A stretch of DNA of 64,000 nt from an uncultured bacterium (GTDB taxonomy: Bacteria; Bacillota; Clostridia; Oscillospirales; Oscillospiraceae): contig CAOKLO010000003.1 of the NCBI GenBank assembly GCA_948469375.1, positions 1 through 64,000 on the forward strand. Direction: 5' to 3'. Below, in pieces: positions 36,403-43,917 of the stretch (position 1 is the stretch's first letter; the number at the start of each line of letters is the position of its first letter). The position numbers were made by a program, and so were the translations under genes. The notes under the pieces were generated by a model. It was not told where the DNA came from, did not search any database, and saw nothing but the letters and a program-made list of their open reading frames with translations.

Positions 36403-36433
36403 CGTTGGGTTTCGGCTTTCTTCTATGCGCCGC

Positions 36434-37564
36434 TTACCCGGCCTTGGTGGCGGTGCTGCCGTCGATGGTCCAGGTTTCGCCGCCCATGGCGGTCCAGATC
36501 TGGCCAAACGCGCCCAGCACGTCCTCTCCGGGGGCGGTAACGGTCAGAGTGTCGCCGTCCAGCACGTAGGTGAAGCCGTCCCGCTCCATGCCGTACTCGG
36601 GGTACTTGACCTTCATGTTGGTGTCGTCCAGCAGCACCAGCACCAGGCCGCCGGCCTCGTAGGAGGCGATACCCTCCTCAGCGGGTTCCTCGCCGCCGTT
36701 GGCGGGAGCCTCGGGGGCGGACAGGGCGGAGATGTCCTCGCAGACGAAGGTGTAGGTAACCGCGTTGCCGTCGCCCAGATTGCGCTCGGCGGTGAAAGTG
36801 GCCTTATTGCCGTCCATGGTCACATCCACGGCCTCGCCGCCCAGGGTGATGGCGATGGCCCCGTCGGCCAGGGTCCAGGTGCCGTCGGCAAACTTGTCGT
36901 AGCCGGCGTAAACCAGCAGGGTGCCGTCGGCCTGGAGGTAGGCGGTGCCGTTGTTGTCCGCGTCGGTGAAGGCGCCCACGTGCTCGGGGGCGGTGAAGTC
37001 CTGCTTATAGGCCTGGATAAAGGCGTTGGCGTCGGCGTAGGTCTGGCCCTCCTTGCCCTCCATGGGGGCCACGCGGGTGTAGGACATACCGGGCACCACG
37101 GGGAAGGTCAGATCGAAGGAGTACACACCGGCCACGTCATAGGCGTAAGCGGTCTGGGCGTTGGACTCAGTGCCCGCCTCGTCCACATAGGCCAGCTTGA
37201 TCTGCAGGCAGGCCACGCCGTCCTTTTCAACTTCCTTCCAGGTGCCGGACATATAGCTGGCGGTGAAGGTGGGGTTGGTGGCGGCGTCGGAGGCGTCGAA
37301 GTTGGCGAACATATACTTGTCCGCAACGGCGGTGCCGTCCTCGTTCAGGTTCAGCAGGAAGGCGGCGTTCAGCATGGAAGCGTTCTCGCCGGACTCCTCA
37401 TAGGTGCCCCAGAACTGGTAGGTTTTGCTGCCGCCCTCGGTGGGCTGGGAGGGCTCCTCGGAGGGGGCCTGGGAATTGCTGCTGGGGCTGCCGCCGCAGG
37501 CGGCCAGCAGGGAGACCAGCATCAGCGCCGACAGGACGGCGGCCAAGAGTTTCTTCATTTTCAT
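36434..37564 (-). CDS. Lipoprotein of unknown function with beta-rich repeats
   Basis: A 376-residue lipoprotein. The signal peptide ends at LLAAC, followed by a Ser/Pro/Glu linker. The mature part has repeated short beta modules of the form 'DG-T-L-V' with tryptophan (GTWTLADGAIAI, DGDTLTVTAPGED, GGETWTIDG), separated by an acidic Pro/Glu linker near residue 290. GGAGG precedes the ATG. No catalytic motif is seen. Its place among surface GH3 enzymes suggests glycan binding or scaffolding, but this is inference. It is followed by a strong terminator. Confidence 0.75.
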   Translation of the reverse strand: MKMKKLLAAVLSALMLVSLLAACGGSPSSNSQAPSEEPSQPTEGGSKTYQFWGTYEESGENASMLNAAFLLNLNEDGTAVADKYMFANFDASDAATNPTFTASYMSGTWKEVEKDGVACLQIKLAYVDEAGTESNAQTAYAYDVAGVYSFDLTFPVVPGMSYTRVAPMEGKEGQTYADANAFIQAYKQDFTAPEHVGAFTDADNNGTAYLQADGTLLVYAGYDKFADGTWTLADGAIAITLGGEAVDVTMDGNKATFTAERNLGDGNAVTYTFVCEDISALSAPEAPANGGEEPAEEGIASYEAGGLVLVLLDDTNMKVKYPEYGMERDGFTYVLDGDTLTVTAPGEDVLGAFGQIWTAMGGETWTIDGSTATKAG

Positions 37565-37598
37565 AACGTTTTCCTCCAATAGTCTTTGTGTATTTCCC

Positions 37599-37627
37599 GT
37601 ATCCCCAGGCAACCTGCCCAGGGATAC
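37599..37627. other. Intercistronic hairpin
   Basis: GTATCCC-ca-GGCA-acc-TGCC-ca-GGGATAC pairs as a 7+4 bp stem with a symmetric internal loop, between the 4-TM protein and lipoprotein genes. There is no T tract, so it may be an mRNA-stability element and not a terminator. Confidence 0.5.
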
Positions 37628-37640
37628 GCAGAAACCTGAG

Positions 37641-38048
37641 TTAGTTGCGGTGGGCCATAAAGGCGGCGATTACATTGAGAACCGCGGCCGCGCCGAACAC
37701 CACGGAAAAGGCAATGGCCAAGGTGGGGTTGCCCCCGAAGAAGGGCACGCCGGTGAGTACATCGGCCAGGGGGTAAGCGGTTTCCACCAGATGGTTGGCC
37801 AGGGCCACAGAGAAGCAGGCCCCGCCCAGGATGGGGGTGAAGGGGAGCCGCAACGTCTCACCCGCCAGGGTAATGACCGCACCGCCCAGCGCCAGTCCAA
37901 AGGTAAGCCAGGAGAACACCCGGTCCACCGTTTCGGCGGCGGTGGCCATGTAGATGATCACATAAGCTGCAGCCCCTACCAGGGCAATAACTGCGGCAGC
38001 CGCGCTCAACCAAAAGCCCGGTTTCGCGTCTTGGAACAAGCGCTTCAT
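37641..38048 (-). CDS. Small four-helix membrane protein
   Basis: A 135-residue protein with four hydrophobic stretches (about 12-34, 42-60, 68-88 and 108-130). No recognised domain. The start MKRLFQDAKPGFW at 38048 is preceded by AAGGGGGG and overlaps the end of the GH3 gene region by design of the operon (GH3 stop at 38050). It sits between a membrane-anchored GH3 and a lipoprotein gene, so it may be a membrane partner of this island. Function unknown. Confidence 0.75.
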   Translation of the reverse strand: MKRLFQDAKPGFWLSAAAAVIALVGAAAYVIIYMATAAETVDRVFSWLTFGLALGGAVITLAGETLRLPFTPILGGACFSVALANHLVETAYPLADVLTGVPFFGGNPTLAIAFSVVFGAAAVLNVIAAFMAHRN

Positions 38049-38049
38049 C

Positions 38050-40932
38050 TTATTTGCCCCCCTTCCTGGACTTGATCTCGGACAGGACATACAGCGCCGC
38101 GGTGCCTGCGGTCAGCACGCCGATGGCGACGTTCAGCCCGGTGAGGGCGGGCTTCCACCAGGGGGTGTAGTTCTGGACGGTCTCCGTCTTGCTCAAACCG
38201 TTTACCAGGTTGGAGCGGCTCATGGTATACAGGTAGTACTTGGCCACCTCCCGGAGCTTGCCGCAGATGAAGCCGTCCTTGTCCTTCACCAGCAGGTTGG
38301 ATGCCTCAGGCACGCGGCCGGGGTCGTTGTTGAACTGGCAGGTGCCCGCCCGGATGGCGTCGGCGGTGCCCATGTAGCTGGCGGAGTCCTTGGAGCTGTC
38401 GGTCATGTTGATGCCGGTGAAGCCCCACTCATCCCGCAGCACGGTGGTCATGGTCTCGTAGTCGCTGGCGGTGGGCACGCAGCCGATGCGGTTGTAGGCG
38501 GTCATGGTGGCCATGCTGTGCCCGGCCTGGAGCCCGCCCTCGAAGCCCCGCAGGGGGCCCTCGCGGTAGGTCTGCTCGGTCATGAAGGTGGCTACGCCGT
38601 GTCGGTTGGTCTCCTGGTCGTTGCCGCAGAAGTGCTTAAAGGTGCCCACACAGCCGCCCTCCGCCATAGCCTTGGTCTGAACCTCGCTGCAGATGTAGCT
38701 CAGGTTGGCATCCTCGGAGTAGTACTCAAAGTTACGGCCGGAATAGGGGGTGCGGTGGATGTTGCCGCCGGGGGAGTAGATCTGGCGGAAGCCGATCCAG
38801 TAGCTCTCCTCCGCGAAGAACTGGCCGCGCTGCTCCAGCATCTCCTTGCTGAAGGTAGAGGCGGCCGCCATCTCCGCGTTGAACAGCACGCCGCCCTGGT
38901 GCCCGTCCGGGCCGTCGCCGCCGGCATAGGCGGGGAGGTCAATGCTTTCGATCATATCCAGGCCCATCTTGTCGCCGGTGATCTGGGCCAGCTCGGTGGG
39001 GGTGAGCTGGTCGATGAACTCCTCCCACTTGGGGTCGTCGAAGGCCGTGTCCTTCATCTCAATGAAGGAGATGCCGTTGTCCTGCTTGTACTGGTAGGTG
39101 GAGATGTCCGGGGCGTCGGAGGGCTTTTCGTACTGGAAGTTCTCCATCAGGTCCTGGATCTCCGGGGTGGCGGTGAGGCTTGCCACCGTGTCGGGGAAGG
39201 TGTTCCAGTCGGAACGGGTCAGGTAGGTCACGGATCCGGGGATGAAGTAGTTGATATCCCGGTCCTCGAAGTGGTTGGACACCACCTCGCCGGTATAGGG
39301 GGAGACGGCGTAGGTCGTGTTGTCCAGGCTGGCCAGCTCGTCCTTGTGGGCCTTGGCGGCATCGCCCTCCACAGGATTGCCCTCGGCGTCGAACATCCCA
39401 GTGACGCCCCGGGCGGCCAGCACGTTGTTCAGCGCGTCGTGGGCGTCGCTGCCGATGGCAAAGAAGTACTCGCCGGGGTCGAACACGTAGCAGCCTGTCT
39501 TGGAGCTGTCCGCCCCGTTGGCGGCATTGCTGTCATAGGTGGCGAAGATGTAGTCAGAGAACTCCAGGGTCACGGTCTCGCTCTCCCCCGCCGCCAGGGC
39601 GGAGGTCTTGGCGAAGTCGGCCAGCTGGATGGCGCTCTTTTCCGCCTGCCCCGCCTCGTAGGGGAGCTGGACGTAGAGCTGCACCACGTCCTTGCTCTTG
39701 CCGGAGTAATTGTCCGCGCCGTTGTTGGTCACCTTCACCTGGGCGGTGACGGTGTGGGTGGACTTGTCCCAGTCCACGCTCAGCAGCTCCTGGGTGAAAC
39801 CGGCGTAGGACTGCCCCGCGCCGAAGGTGAACACCATCTCGTCGGCATAGTTCCACGCGCCGCCCTTGCTGGCGTATACGCCTTTGGGGCCGTTGGCGTT
39901 GTTGACGCCCAGCACCTGGTCCTGGTAGCGGGTCTCATAGTACTTGTAGCCCACATAGATACCCTCGGCGTACACCAGGTACTTGTTCTTATACTGGCCG
40001 GTGAGGTTGTCGAAGGTGAAGTCGCCGGCGTTCTGCATGGCGGCGGAGCTGAGGGAGTCGGCGGCGTAGGTGATGACGTTGCGGCCGGAGGGGTCGGCCT
40101 GGCCGCCCAGCACCCGGGCCACGCCGGTCATGCCGTAGTTGCCGGGGTAGCCGATCCACAAACAGGCGTCCACGCCGTAGTCCGCCAGCCAGCCCAGATC
40201 CATGGCGTAGCCGGAGTTGAGCACCACGATGATCTTGCCGAACTTGCCGGAGTTTTTTATCATGTTGAGGGTGTCGATCTCCTCCTGGTGGAGGGACAGC
40301 TCGGGCACGCCCGCGGGGCCCTCCTGCCAGTCGCCCTGGAGGCCGTGGTTCAGGTCGCCCTCCTCGCCGCCGAAGCGGCTCATGACGTAGATGGCGGCGT
40401 CGTTGTAGCCGGACGCGTAGGAGCCCTCCGTCCCGGCGTAGGCGCTGGCGGGGATCTCGCCGATGAGACCGGTCTTGGTGCGGGCGCCGTTGGCGGCCAC
40501 GATGGCGTTGTACACCGTCTCGTTGACCTGGAATCCCTCCTCCTTCATGGCGTCATAGAGGTTGATGCCCTCGTTGGGGGGGCCGCCGGATCCGCCGTGA
40601 TACACCGGGGTGGCGGCGGCAAAGCCGAACAGTGTCACGCTGGCGTTGGGGGCCAGGGGCAGCGCCCCGTTCTCATTACGCAGCAGCACGCTGCCCTCCT
40701 CCTGGCTCTCGATGAGGTGATCCTTCAGGGCGGCGCGCATCTCGTCCATGGAGGCATAGCTGGAGGGGTAGTAATTGGTGTCGCCGGTGACCTGGACGGC
40801 AGGGGGAAGGGTTCCCAGGAACAGGTTCACGTCCCCTTCCCGGGTGAAGGCCAAGCTCTGGCCAAACATGGTCAGGGAGAACACCAGCACCAGAAGGGTG
40901 CACAGTCCCCGCCATATGTATGTTTTCTTCAT
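38050..40932 (-). CDS. Membrane-anchored GH3 with reversed domain order (copy 3)
   Basis: A 960-residue, more divergent member of the same permuted GH3 group. It has a signal-anchor segment (about 5-27), a sandwich domain with VLLRNENGALPLAP, an FnIII-like domain after TFGAGQSYAGFTQ, then the barrel with IYSPGGNIHRTPYSGRNFEYYSED and FKHFCGNDQE. The nucleophile is about D845 in INMTDSS. The C-terminal helix is followed by KSRKGGK. GGGAGG lies 7 bases before the ATG. It probably cleaves a different linkage from copies 1 and 2. Confidence 0.9.
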   Translation of the reverse strand: MKKTYIWRGLCTLLVLVFSLTMFGQSLAFTREGDVNLFLGTLPPAVQVTGDTNYYPSSYASMDEMRAALKDHLIESQEEGSVLLRNENGALPLAPNASVTLFGFAAATPVYHGGSGGPPNEGINLYDAMKEEGFQVNETVYNAIVAANGARTKTGLIGEIPASAYAGTEGSYASGYNDAAIYVMSRFGGEEGDLNHGLQGDWQEGPAGVPELSLHQEEIDTLNMIKNSGKFGKIIVVLNSGYAMDLGWLADYGVDACLWIGYPGNYGMTGVARVLGGQADPSGRNVITYAADSLSSAAMQNAGDFTFDNLTGQYKNKYLVYAEGIYVGYKYYETRYQDQVLGVNNANGPKGVYASKGGAWNYADEMVFTFGAGQSYAGFTQELLSVDWDKSTHTVTAQVKVTNNGADNYSGKSKDVVQLYVQLPYEAGQAEKSAIQLADFAKTSALAAGESETVTLEFSDYIFATYDSNAANGADSSKTGCYVFDPGEYFFAIGSDAHDALNNVLAARGVTGMFDAEGNPVEGDAAKAHKDELASLDNTTYAVSPYTGEVVSNHFEDRDINYFIPGSVTYLTRSDWNTFPDTVASLTATPEIQDLMENFQYEKPSDAPDISTYQYKQDNGISFIEMKDTAFDDPKWEEFIDQLTPTELAQITGDKMGLDMIESIDLPAYAGGDGPDGHQGGVLFNAEMAAASTFSKEMLEQRGQFFAEESYWIGFRQIYSPGGNIHRTPYSGRNFEYYSEDANLSYICSEVQTKAMAEGGCVGTFKHFCGNDQETNRHGVATFMTEQTYREGPLRGFEGGLQAGHSMATMTAYNRIGCVPTASDYETMTTVLRDEWGFTGINMTDSSKDSASYMGTADAIRAGTCQFNNDPGRVPEASNLLVKDKDGFICGKLREVAKYYLYTMSRSNLVNGLSKTETVQNYTPWWKPALTGLNVAIGVLTAGTAALYVLSEIKSRKGGK

Positions 40933-40975
40933 AAGCGTTCCTCCCAATCAGGTTTTGGTCTGTGGGAAAGGGGAT

Positions 40976-41614
40976 TTAGCCGGCGAAGTCAGCGGTATAG
41001 TCGAAGGAGCTGGTCTTGACGTTGACCTGCACGGAGGTCTCGGGGAACGCCACGCTCTCCAGGAACTGCTGGGCGGTCCAGGGCTCGGCGTTCTCATCCA
41101 CGATGGGGGCGCCTGTGTTGGGGTCAGTCTGGGCGGGGATCACGGCCTTGCCCATGGCGTCGCTCCAGTTGTCGGTGTCCACCCAGTAGAGCTGGTCGAA
41201 GCTGCGCACCACGCGGGTGGGGGCAGCCAGGGTCACGTCCAGCAGATCCTCGTCCAGATCGTTCACCTGGGAGGTGTAGGTGCCGTAGAACTTGGTGATG
41301 GAGTTCTCCCGCTCGTTGCCCTTGGCGTCGTTGGTGCTCTCGGCCAGCTCCAGGGCGGAGAAGGTGGAGGAGGAGAGCACCAGGCAGTAGGTGTTGTTAT
41401 CCATCAGGGTGATCTCCTGCTGGGTGAAGGTGGTGAGGTAATAGTTGTACTGGGGGCGCATATTCTGATAGCTCAGGTTGGCGGGGCTGAGGTAGACGCC
41501 GGTGACCTTACCGCTGGCGCTGCTCCCGCCGCCACCTCCGCCGTTGCAGGCGGCCAGAGACAGGGCCATCGCCCCGGCCAGGAACAGGGTAACCAGTTTC
41601 ATGTGCTTTTTCAT
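40976..41614 (-). CDS. Lipoprotein of unknown function, first gene of surface GH3 cluster
   Basis: A 212-residue lipoprotein. The lipobox LAAC (about residue 23) is followed by a polyglycine linker. The mature domain (about 35-212) has no recognised motif; the segment FYGTYTSQVNDLD and the C-terminal TSSFDYTADF are beta-rich. GAGGAGG precedes the ATG. It is the first gene after the LytTR-type direct repeats, divergent from the response regulator. It might be a substrate- or signal-binding partner of the sensor kinase, but that is speculation. Confidence 0.78.
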   Translation of the reverse strand: MKKHMKLVTLFLAGAMALSLAACNGGGGGGSSASGKVTGVYLSPANLSYQNMRPQYNYYLTTFTQQEITLMDNNTYCLVLSSSTFSALELAESTNDAKGNERENSITKFYGTYTSQVNDLDEDLLDVTLAAPTRVVRSFDQLYWVDTDNWSDAMGKAVIPAQTDPNTGAPIVDENAEPWTAQQFLESVAFPETSVQVNVKTSSFDYTADFAG

Positions 41615-41667
41615 TGAGATATCCTCCTCTTATATTTGTCAGGGGCCTTCCCCCTTTTCGCACCCCC

Positions 41668-41696
41668 AATTTATTCGATGTGCCCAAAGTTTTCAA
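41668..41696 (-). promoter_or_regulatory. Promoter of the surface GH3 cluster
   Basis: On the minus strand a -35 TTGAAA (41696-41691), a 17-base spacer and a -10 TAAATT (41673-41668) precede the lipoprotein gene. The proximal LytTR-type repeat ends 9 bases upstream of the -35, as expected for an activator. Confidence 0.6.
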
Positions 41697-41705
41697 TGGG
41701 AACCG

Positions 41706-41758
41706 CGTAACCTTTGTCTCTGGCCGCATAACCTTACAAATGCCGGCGGCCCAACCTT
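41706..41758 (-). promoter_or_regulatory. LytTR-type direct repeats (three half-sites)
   Basis: Read on the minus strand, three related 9-mers occur: AAGGTTGGG (41758-41750), AAGGTTATG (41735-41727) and AAGGTTACG (41714-41706). The last two have 12 bases between them (21-bp period), the classic spacing of LytTR-domain binding sites. The outer one overlaps the -35 of the response-regulator promoter, suggesting autoregulation. The same pair occurs upstream of the rhamnosidase gene. Confidence 0.65.
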
Positions 41759-41785
41759 GACTTTCCTTGTTAAAATTGCTATATT
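41757..41785 (+). promoter_or_regulatory. Promoter of the LytTR response regulator
   Basis: TTGACT (41757-41762), 17 bases, TATATT (41780-41785): a near-consensus vegetative promoter reading into the response regulator, whose start is 26 bases further on after GGAGG. Confidence 0.7.
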
Positions 41786-41811
41786 AAATAGGCGAAAGGA
41801 GGCGGGCAGAC

Positions 41812-42522
41812 ATGATTAACATCGCTATCGTAGAGGACAACCGGGAGCAGGCCGCGGCGCTGGAAAACCATATCAAAACCTACGCCTCCGAGCACAAATT
41901 GTCTGTCTCCGTCTCGATCTTCTATGAACCTATCACGTTTTTGGAGAAATACTCCCCGTTCCACATCGTGTATATGGACATCATGATGCCCATGCTCAAC
42001 GGCATGGACGCGGCCAAGCTTCTGCGGGAGAAGGACGAAAAGGTGATCCTCATTTTCGTCACCACCATGCGCCAGTACGCCATCCAGGGCTATGAGGTGG
42101 CCGCCTCCGATTTCATTGTCAAGCCGGTGGCCTATCCGGAGTTCGCGCTGAAATTCACCAAGGTGCTGGCCAGGCTGGAGCACGTGATGCCCCCCGACGT
42201 GCTCATCCGCACCGACACCAGCTTTGTGCGTCTCTCGCCCCGTGATATCCGCTATGTGGAGGTCAAGGGACACCACTGCGTCTATCACACCACCAGCGGG
42301 GAATACCGCCAGTACCAGACCATGAAAAGCGCCGAGTCCGCCCTGATAGAGCAGGGCTTTGTCCGCTGCAACAGCTTCCTGCTGGTCAACCTGGCCCATG
42401 TGGACCGCATCGACGGCATGAATGTGATCGTGGGCGGGCAACCGCTCCAGATCAGCCATCCAAAACGGAAAGCATTTACCGACGCTTTTGTCCGTTTTAT
42501 GGAGACACAACGCTATGAATGA
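41812..42522 (+). CDS. LytTR-family response regulator
   Basis: A 236-residue regulator: CheY-like receiver (1-120) with phospho-acceptor D56 in YMDIMMPML and the KPV lysine segment, then a LytTR DNA-binding domain (about 135-235; YVEVKGHHCVYHTTSG, FVRCNSFLLVNLAHVDRI). GGAGG precedes the ATG. It overlaps its partner kinase gene by 8 bases. LytTR proteins bind pairs of 9-bp direct repeats about 21 bp apart; such pairs lie upstream of this gene and the rhamnosidase gene. Confidence 0.95.
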   Translation: MINIAIVEDNREQAAALENHIKTYASEHKLSVSVSIFYEPITFLEKYSPFHIVYMDIMMPMLNGMDAAKLLREKDEKVILIFVTTMRQYAIQGYEVAASDFIVKPVAYPEFALKFTKVLARLEHVMPPDVLIRTDTSFVRLSPRDIRYVEVKGHHCVYHTTSGEYRQYQTMKSAESALIEQGFVRCNSFLLVNLAHVDRIDGMNVIVGGQPLQISHPKRKAFTDAFVRFMETQRYE

Positions 42523-43873
42523 ATTGATTGCGGCCTTTACCACGCCCTACACCATGCAGAGCGTCAACCTGATGCTGACCTACTGGGAGTGTTATATCTG
42601 CATTGCCCTGTTTGCCCGCAGGTTTGAACGGCGGGATTTTTTCTTCGTCCGAATCGCCCTCACCCTGCTGGAGGGGATGGTAGTCTGCTACCTCTTGGCC
42701 ATCTGGTATACGGAGACGGGTTCCCTCCTGGTACGGGTGCTGTGCTACTCTGCCATCACCGTGCTGAACTTTACCGCCCTCGTGTTCTGTTGGAAGTACG
42801 ATATTCAAGAAATGCTGCTGGCCTTCTGCTCCGGCATAGCGGCCTATCAATTTACCAATAAGCTCTATCCCCTGCTGCAAAACCTGCGGGGGATCAACGA
42901 CCGGGAGACGCTGGCATTGCTCCACTCCGATCCAGAGATATCGAATCTGGACTGGGCCATCTTTTTTGGCTTCCATCTGCTGTCCATTGTGTTGCTGGCC
43001 GCGCTGTTTACGCCAAAAAATCGGTTGGTTCACAACCGGCGCACCACACGCAATGTCATTGTCCTGTCCATTGCCACGGTGACGATGGTAAATATCCTGA
43101 TTTGTGTCTCCCGGGTGTACGAAGGGGAAAGCCCCATGCTCAATGTTGTGACAAAGATCCTCTATGTAGGCCTCAGCTTCACCATCCTGACGATCTGCGC
43201 GGGCATCTTTTCCCAAAGTGAGCAGGAGGAGCAGATCGGTATCCTCCACCAGCTTTGGCGGCAGGATCGGGCGCAGTTTGAATCCGTCAAGGCCAACATG
43301 GATGTCATCAACATGAAGTGCCATGACCTCAAGCACATTCTGGACAAGATCGAGGACAAGCTCACCGAAGAGGAGGCCGCCTCCCTGCGGGAGGCCATCC
43401 AGTTCTACGACGCCAACATCAAGACCGGCAACGAGGTGCTGGATGTGGTCCTGTGCGAAAAGGCAATGACCTGTCAAAAAAACGGCATTTCCTTTTCCTG
43501 CATGGCTGACGGCGGCAAGCTGGATTTTCTCACACCAGTGCAGACCTACTCCCTGTTTGGTAACATCATTGATAACGCAGTCGAGGCCGTGAAACCGCTT
43601 CCTTTGGAAGACCGGGTGATCTCCCTCTCCTGCCGCGAGGAGGAGGACGTGCTGGTTATTGAGGAGTCCAACTACTTCCAGGGCGACTTGGAACTGGCCC
43701 ATGGCCTGCCCGTCACCAGCAAGGGAGACAGCTCCCATCACGGCTTCGGCACGAAAAGCATCCAATATATCGCGGCGCAGTACGGCGGTGCGATGGATAT
43801 CAAAGTGGTGGACAATATGTTCTTCCTCACGGTTCGCTTCCCCCTTGGCCGAAACAGGGATAAAACCGCATAA
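42515..43873 (+). CDS. GHKL sensor histidine kinase (AgrC/LytS-like)
   Basis: A 452-residue kinase with about six membrane spans in residues 20-235 and no obvious extracytoplasmic sensor domain. The dimerisation helix has CHDLKH (H270 or H274 as phospho-site). The GHKL ATPase follows: NIIDNAVEAV (N box) and HHGFGTKSI (G box). The ATG at 42515 overlaps the regulator stop. Members of this type usually sense peptides, but here the neighbours are glycosidases and lipoproteins, so the signal may be a sugar or membrane partner. Confidence 0.93.
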   Translation: MNELIAAFTTPYTMQSVNLMLTYWECYICIALFARRFERRDFFFVRIALTLLEGMVVCYLLAIWYTETGSLLVRVLCYSAITVLNFTALVFCWKYDIQEMLLAFCSGIAAYQFTNKLYPLLQNLRGINDRETLALLHSDPEISNLDWAIFFGFHLLSIVLLAALFTPKNRLVHNRRTTRNVIVLSIATVTMVNILICVSRVYEGESPMLNVVTKILYVGLSFTILTICAGIFSQSEQEEQIGILHQLWRQDRAQFESVKANMDVINMKCHDLKHILDKIEDKLTEEEAASLREAIQFYDANIKTGNEVLDVVLCEKAMTCQKNGISFSCMADGGKLDFLTPVQTYSLFGNIIDNAVEAVKPLPLEDRVISLSCREEEDVLVIEESNYFQGDLELAHGLPVTSKGDSSHHGFGTKSIQYIAAQYGGAMDIKVVDNMFFLTVRFPLGRNRDKTA

Positions 43874-43877
43874 TAGG

Positions 43878-43911
43878 AAAGCCGGAACCACTCAGCGGTC
43901 CCGGCTTTTTT
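43878..43911. terminator. Bidirectional rho-independent terminator
   Basis: AAAGCCGGaACC-actcagc-GGTcCCGGCTTTTTT forms a GC-rich stem flanked by A and T tracts, so it can end transcription from both the kinase gene (plus) and the rhamnosidase gene (minus), which converge here. Confidence 0.85.
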
Positions 43912-43917
43912 GTGCTC

